Assembly: GCA_023425285.1 (NCBI GenBank)
Contig: JAFACY010000228.1
Span: 1-26,737, forward strand
Direction: 5' to 3'
From: Bacillota bacterium
GTDB lineage: Bacteria; Bacillota; Clostridia; Tissierellales; Sedimentibacteraceae
DNA: 26,737 bases
Positions within the stretch are counted from its first letter, which is position 1, and each line of letters opens with the position of its first letter. A program made the position numbers and the translations under genes. The notes below the pieces were generated by a model. That model worked only from the letters and a program-made list of their open reading frames with translations. It ran no database searches and had not been told where the DNA came from. Shown here piece by piece: positions 22,969-26,737 of this stretch.

Positions 22969-24335
22969 AACCATATGTTTTAATTATCGATGACGAACCT
23001 GGCATTTGTGCTTCGCTGAAGCTGGCATTGAAAAATGATTACAATGTTTTATCATACAACAATCCATATGAGGCATTGGATTTAATAGAAAAGCAAAATT
23101 TTACAGTCATATTGCTGGACTTGAAAATAGGGGCAGATAACGGACTTTGCATTCTTAAAAAAATAAAAGAAGTTGATCCCAATGCTGTTGTAATAATGAT
23201 GACTGCTTACGGCAGCATCGGAACGTCCGTGGAAGCAATGAAAAACGGTGCATTCAATTATCTGACCAAGCCTTTGAACATTGATGAATTAATGATACAT
23301 ATAAAACAGGCAGTTGAGTTTTATAAATTGAATGAACAGGTAAGCTTTTTGTCCGAAGAGCTTCGTAAAAAACGATTTTACGATGAAATTATAGGAGAAA
23401 GCGAGCCTATGCAGCATGTGTACATGCTAATTGATAAATTGAAAAACATTGATACCAATGTACTGATAACAGGTGAAAGCGGTACCGGCAAGGAAATTGT
23501 AGCCAAGGCAATACACGAATCCGGAAAACGCAGCAACGAACGCTATATTATTGTAAATTGTGCTGCCATACCGGAAAATCTTCTGGAATTAGAGCTGTTC
23601 GGATGCAAGAAAGGAGCTTTTACAGGTGCGGTAAGTGACCACAAGGGTAAATTCGAGCTGGCTGATAAGGGGACAATATTTCTTGATGAAATAGGGGATA
23701 TGCCAATAGGATTGCAGAGTAAGCTGCTTCGTGTTCTTCAAAGCAAGGAATTTACACCGTTGGGAAGTTCGAATGTACGCAATGCGGATGTGAGGATTAT
23801 TGCCGCGACCAACAGAAATCTTATGGAGTTGATTGAAGCCGGTGATTTCCGGCAGGATCTGTATTACAGAATTAATGTAATGGAGATTAAAATGCCGGCT
23901 CTGCGTGACCGTATAAGCGATATCCCTTTTTTATGCAGTCATTTTATCAACCTGTTTTCAAAAAATATGAACAAATCAATAAAAGGTCTTACAAAGGAAG
24001 CAACGGAGGTTCTTTTAAATTATGATTTTCCCGGCAATGTGCGCCAACTGGCAAATATCCTTGAGCATGCCGCAATCATAAATTCCTCAGGTATAATAGA
24101 CGTAAAGGACCTGCCTAACGAAATTGTGTTCAGAAAGCTTGCAAAAAACAAGAAGACAGATTATGAAAGAGAGATAGATGAATACTTGGCAGAAACCAGC
24201 CTTAAAGAAATAGAAAAACGTACTGTCAGAGTAACCCTTGATAGAAACAGCGGGCGCAGAGATCAAACGGCTAAAGATTTGGGTATAAGCAAACGTGGAT
24301 TACTGAACAAAATAAACGAATATGGAATAAAATAG
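22965..24335 (+). CDS. sigma-54-dependent NtrC-family response regulator
   Basis: The 456-residue protein has three parts. A receiver domain (1-120) carries Asp52 in LLDLKIG and the MTAYGS and TKPL residues. An AAA+ domain (about 140-370) has Walker A GESGTGKE at 170-177, sigma-54-contacting GAFTGA at 217-222, and 'GTIFLDEIGDM' as Walker B. A C-terminal Fis-type helix-turn-helix lies at about 415-455 ('RDQTAKDLGISKRGLLNKI'). All residues needed for ATP hydrolysis and sigma-54 contact are present. It is the cognate partner of the preceding kinase (ATGA overlap) and probably activates the -24/-12 promoter 88 bases downstream of its stop. Confidence 0.94.
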   Translation: MKPYVLIIDDEPGICASLKLALKNDYNVLSYNNPYEALDLIEKQNFTVILLDLKIGADNGLCILKKIKEVDPNAVVIMMTAYGSIGTSVEAMKNGAFNYLTKPLNIDELMIHIKQAVEFYKLNEQVSFLSEELRKKRFYDEIIGESEPMQHVYMLIDKLKNIDTNVLITGESGTGKEIVAKAIHESGKRSNERYIIVNCAAIPENLLELELFGCKKGAFTGAVSDHKGKFELADKGTIFLDEIGDMPIGLQSKLLRVLQSKEFTPLGSSNVRNADVRIIAATNRNLMELIEAGDFRQDLYYRINVMEIKMPALRDRISDIPFLCSHFINLFSKNMNKSIKGLTKEATEVLLNYDFPGNVRQLANILEHAAIINSSGIIDVKDLPNEIVFRKLAKNKKTDYEREIDEYLAETSLKEIEKRTVRVTLDRNSGRRDQTAKDLGISKRGLLNKINEYGIK

Positions 24336-24349
24336 AAGCAATATTTTCC

Positions 24350-24376
24350 TTTGAGACGCAATTTTTGCGTCTCAAA
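24350..24376 (+). terminator. terminator-like hairpin after the response regulator
   Basis: TTTGAGACGCAA (24350-24361) and TTGCGTCTCAAA (24365-24376) form a perfect 12-bp stem with a 3-base loop. A/T-rich DNA follows. It separates the regulatory operon from the transporter operon. Confidence 0.7.
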
Positions 24377-24398
24377 AATTATTTATATTAATAATTTT
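24375..24398. promoter_or_regulatory. A/T dyad upstream of the sigma-54 promoter
   Basis: AAAATTATT (24375-24383) and AATAATTTT (24390-24398) form a perfect 9-bp inverted repeat with a 6-base spacer. It is about 50 bases upstream of the -12 element, nearer than typical activator sites, and it overlaps the terminator tail. It could be an activator-binding site or just A/T composition. Confidence 0.3.
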
Positions 24399-24421
24399 GT
24401 TCAAAACAGGCGATTTTTTGT

Positions 24422-24438
24422 TTGGCATAATTATTGCT
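24422..24438 (+). promoter_or_regulatory. sigma-54 (-24/-12) promoter of the peptide transporter operon
   Basis: TTGGCAT-AATTA-TTGCT fits TGGCAC-N5-TTGCW with one mismatch. The invariant GG (24424-24425) and GC (24436-24437) are exactly 10 bases apart. It lies between the sigma-54 activator gene and the transporter, with AGGAGG just before ATG 24484. A short GGGT/ACCC hairpin sits in the leader at 24455-24466. Confidence 0.88.
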
Positions 24439-24483
24439 AATATATATTCAGATAGGGTATGAACCCAATATAGGAGGAAGTTT

Positions 24484-26070
24484 ATGAAAAACGTTTACAC
24501 TAAGATTTTAATTTGTTTGCTGTTAGTTACTTTACTCTTTACCGGATGTTCAGATACAAATAATAAACCGGCTGACACAACTCCCGAGCCAGGTAAAGAA
24601 ACAACTCCGGAACAGCTGTCAGGTGAAACAAAGTACAAGAAAGAAATAATAATAGCAATTGCAGATGAGTTTACAACTATCGATCCAATGGAAACCACTG
24701 CTGAATCTAATCAGATAGTTCAGGATTGTACTCACGATCTGCTTACGGATACGAATCTTTTAACAATGCAAAATGAAGGTGAACTGGTTGATTCATGGGA
24801 GATGGTAGCTCCGGATCATTGGAAATTCAAGCTTAAAGAAAATGTTAAATTTCATGACGGTACTATTTTAAATGTTGACGATGTAATATTTACATTTGAA
24901 CGAGGTGCCCAAAAATCTACGACTTCCGCATATGTTGCAAAGATTAAAGAGTTTAAGAAGATTGATGATTTAAATTTTGAGGTTATATTAAACAGCGGTG
25001 ATGTTGATTTCAACTATGTGTTCGCGGCTAATTCATTGGCTATTTTATCAAAGGAAGCCTTTGAAAGTATGCCTGAGGAAGAGGCTGTAAAAATCGGTAC
25101 AGGACCTTGGAAATTTGAAAAATTTGTTCCTGGTGATTATGTTTCTTTAGTGAGATTTGAAGAATGTACACTGTATGATGTTCCGAATACTGAACGACTT
25201 GTGTTCCGTATGATTCCTGAAGCATCCTCAAGGATGATTGCACTTGAAAATGGTGAGGTTGATGCTATTATGTCTCCAAGCCCTACAGATTACAACAGAT
25301 TGACAGAAAATGCAAAACTTAAGCTTGTAACAGAAACAGGAAGAGGACAGCACTTCTTAGGGTTTAATTGTTCTAATACGGATTCAATCGTATCCAATCC
25401 TGAATTCAGAAAAGCTGTAGCCTACGCAGTTAACAAAGAGGAGATGATAATAGCCGCATGGGACGGATATGCACAGATTTCAACAAGTATTATGAGTCGT
25501 GATATGGATTATTATGTGGATATTGACGGTATTCCTTATGATCCTGAAAAGGCAAAGACTATGTTTAAGGAACTGAATGCTGAGGGTATTACTATTAATC
25601 TGATTACCTCTGACGCTACTCACCGTGTAAAAATGGCGGAAAACTTCCAGGCGCAGATGTCTCGTTACGGGATAACGGTTAATGTTGAGTTTATGCAGCA
25701 GGCAGCATTGATAGAACGTCTTCAGACAAATAAATCCACCGAAGCATTTGTACTGTCATGGACTCCGGGTAAAAATGCGGACTATATGTACAGAAATCCA
25801 ATACATTCACAAGGTGGAAGAAGTTTTTATGCAAGCCTGAATAATAGTGAAATTGATGACCTGATTGATAAAGCAGCAGGAGAGGCTGACAAGACCAAGA
25901 GAGCTGAATTATATGAAGAGCTGCAGGTGCGTCTGACTACTGAGCTTGTTCCATGGGTTCCTATTGCGCAAGCAACATTGACAATGGGTGCTGATAATGA
26001 TGTTACCGGTCTTTTGCTTCATCCGGGACTTGTTCATCAATTTAAAGCCGCCGAGAAAATTATAAAATAA
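24484..26070 (+). CDS. peptide ABC transporter substrate-binding lipoprotein (family 5)
   Basis: The 528-residue protein is a cluster-C (SBP_bac_5) solute-binding protein of the oligopeptide/dipeptide type. It has a lipoprotein signal with lipobox LFTGC (Cys22) and a Thr/Pro/Glu-rich tether. The family phrases are 'FTTIDPMETTAESNQIVQDCTHDLLTD', 'WKFKLKENVKFHDGTILNVDDVIFTFERG', 'IGTGPWKFEKFVPGDYVSLVR' and 'FRKAVAYAVNKEEMI'. It is anchored outside the membrane and hands substrate to the permease encoded 73 bases downstream. Peptides are the likely cargo; nickel or other cargo of this family cannot be excluded. Expression should depend on the sigma-54 promoter in front and the two-component pair upstream. 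Confidence 0.92.
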   Translation: MKNVYTKILICLLLVTLLFTGCSDTNNKPADTTPEPGKETTPEQLSGETKYKKEIIIAIADEFTTIDPMETTAESNQIVQDCTHDLLTDTNLLTMQNEGELVDSWEMVAPDHWKFKLKENVKFHDGTILNVDDVIFTFERGAQKSTTSAYVAKIKEFKKIDDLNFEVILNSGDVDFNYVFAANSLAILSKEAFESMPEEEAVKIGTGPWKFEKFVPGDYVSLVRFEECTLYDVPNTERLVFRMIPEASSRMIALENGEVDAIMSPSPTDYNRLTENAKLKLVTETGRGQHFLGFNCSNTDSIVSNPEFRKAVAYAVNKEEMIIAAWDGYAQISTSIMSRDMDYYVDIDGIPYDPEKAKTMFKELNAEGITINLITSDATHRVKMAENFQAQMSRYGITVNVEFMQQAALIERLQTNKSTEAFVLSWTPGKNADYMYRNPIHSQGGRSFYASLNNSEIDDLIDKAAGEADKTKRAELYEELQVRLTTELVPWVPIAQATLTMGADNDVTGLLLHPGLVHQFKAAEKIIK

Positions 26071-26079
26071 TATAAATAA

Positions 26080-26117
26080 AACAATACATTCCCTTGATTA
26101 TAAGGGAATGTATTGTT
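26080..26117 (+). terminator. 16-bp hairpin between binding protein and permease genes
   Basis: AACAATACATTCCCTT (26080-26095) and AAGGGAATGTATTGTT (26102-26117) form a perfect 16-bp stem with a 6-base loop. No T-run follows, so it is probably a partial terminator or 3' stabiliser that keeps binding-protein mRNA above permease mRNA. Confidence 0.65.
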
Positions 26118-26143
26118 AATTCAATTAATAGGAGGACATTATT

Positions 26144-26737
26144 ATGATTCGCTACATTATGAAGCGGTTTTTAATGATGCTGCCGGTTCTCTTAGCTGTT
26201 TCCTTCGTTGTATATTTTCTGATGGATATGGCTCCCGGTGACATAGTTTCAATGATGGCACCACAGGATGCAACAGAGGCTGAAATAGAGATGATGCGTG
26301 AGGAAATGGGTTTGAGCGGTACTTTACCGGAGAGGTATTTACGTTACATAGGTAATTTGCTCAAGGGAAATCTTGGGGAATCATTATCTATGAAGCGACC
26401 GGTTATAGATGTTTTTTTTGAGCGCTTTCCGGCTACGCTGAAATTAGCTTTAGGAAGCATCATTGTGGCAATGATTATTTCGATTCCACTGGGAATTGCC
26501 GCAGCTACGAATCACAGATCATGGCTGGACGGTATCAGTATGATAACAGCAATGTTAGGTCTTTCCATGCCAAGCTTCTGGCTCGGATTATTACTGATAA
26601 TTCTGTTTTCACTTAAGTTGGGATGGTTTCCATCCGGAGGAAGTGTAGGGATAACATCCATAATACTTCCGGCTATAACATTAGGAGCAGCGCAGGCAGG
26701 TAATCTAACGAGAATTACCCGCTCTTCAATGTTAGAG
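26144..26737 (+). CDS. peptide ABC transporter permease, OppB/DppB type (3' end outside window)
   Basis: ATG 26144, behind AGGAGG at about 26130-26135, opens a frame of 198 codons with no stop before the window ends. The product begins 'MIRYIMKRFLMMLPVLLAVS', then 'FLMDMAPGDIV' and 'MREEMGLSGTLPERYLRYIGNLLKGNLGESL', which is the standard N-terminus of OppB/DppB permeases. Further membrane segments include 'IPLGIAAATNHRSWLD' and 'LGLSMPSFWLGLLLIILFSL'. It forms part of the membrane channel for the binding protein encoded upstream. The EAA loop that contacts the ATPase would lie beyond the edge. The second permease and ATPase genes are expected downstream. Confidence 0.93.
   Translation, partial: MIRYIMKRFLMMLPVLLAVSFVVYFLMDMAPGDIVSMMAPQDATEAEIEMMREEMGLSGTLPERYLRYIGNLLKGNLGESLSMKRPVIDVFFERFPATLKLALGSIIVAMIISIPLGIAAATNHRSWLDGISMITAMLGLSMPSFWLGLLLIILFSLKLGWFPSGGSVGITSIILPAITLGAAQAGNLTRITRSSMLE

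Overview
The window reads as chromosome of a low-GC Gram-positive anaerobe of the class Clostridia. The supporting signs are AGGAGG-type ribosome binding sites, A/T-rich intergenic DNA, a secA-prfB pair, TTG use as a start codon, a copper-amine-oxidase-like 'stalk' surface protein family, and a sigma-54-controlled peptide transporter of the kind amino-acid fermenters carry. A Sedimentibacter/Tissierellales-like host is my guess; the sequence alone does not prove it. I see no rRNA, tRNA, CRISPR array or transposase.

Layout. (1) 1-2125: the 3' part of a NorD/CobT-like VWA protein gene followed by a TM1506/DUF1893 gene and a hairpin. (2) 2126-5737: an accessory island. It starts with a dispersed palindromic repeat, then a broken 5' piece of a Fic-family gene (2412-2532), two tandem secreted stalk-domain proteins (2778-5504), a strong terminator, and a probable 3' piece of the same fic gene (about 5564-5737). 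The two fic pieces flank the surface-protein cassette, with a 6-bp direct repeat CTGCAC at each junction. (3) 5706-7040, minus strand: the carboxyltransferase subunit of pyruvate carboxylase/oxaloacetate decarboxylase, divergent from an Lrp/AsnC regulator (7483-7908). A structured leader lies between them. (4) 8137-17918: a long co-directional run of two flavoproteins (COG2509 type, then BaiN type), secA, prfB with its programmed +1 frameshift, a Tex-type S1 protein and a HAD phosphatase, ending in a clear terminator. A large hairpin built from 11-nt repeats fills the prfB-tex gap. (5) 17999-18650, minus strand: a Phd/YefM-ParE toxin-antitoxin operon with a perfect 12-bp inverted repeat over its promoter. 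(6) 18745-20780: mraY and argC, away from the usual cell-wall and arginine clusters. (7) 20862-26737: a sensor kinase with an extracytoplasmic amino-acid-binding-like domain, an NtrC-type sigma-54 activator, a near-consensus -24/-12 promoter, a peptide-binding lipoprotein and the start of an OppB/DppB-type permease cut by the window edge.

How the genes work together. Region 7 is the most coherent system. An extracellular ligand is probably sensed by the solute-binding domain of the kinase, the phosphate passes to the sigma-54 activator, and that activator probably fires the promoter at 24422-24438 to make the peptide transporter. Region 4 joins housekeeping functions (protein export, translation termination, RNA-associated Tex) with two poorly characterised flavoproteins. 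Region 2 is the clearest sign of genome rearrangement.
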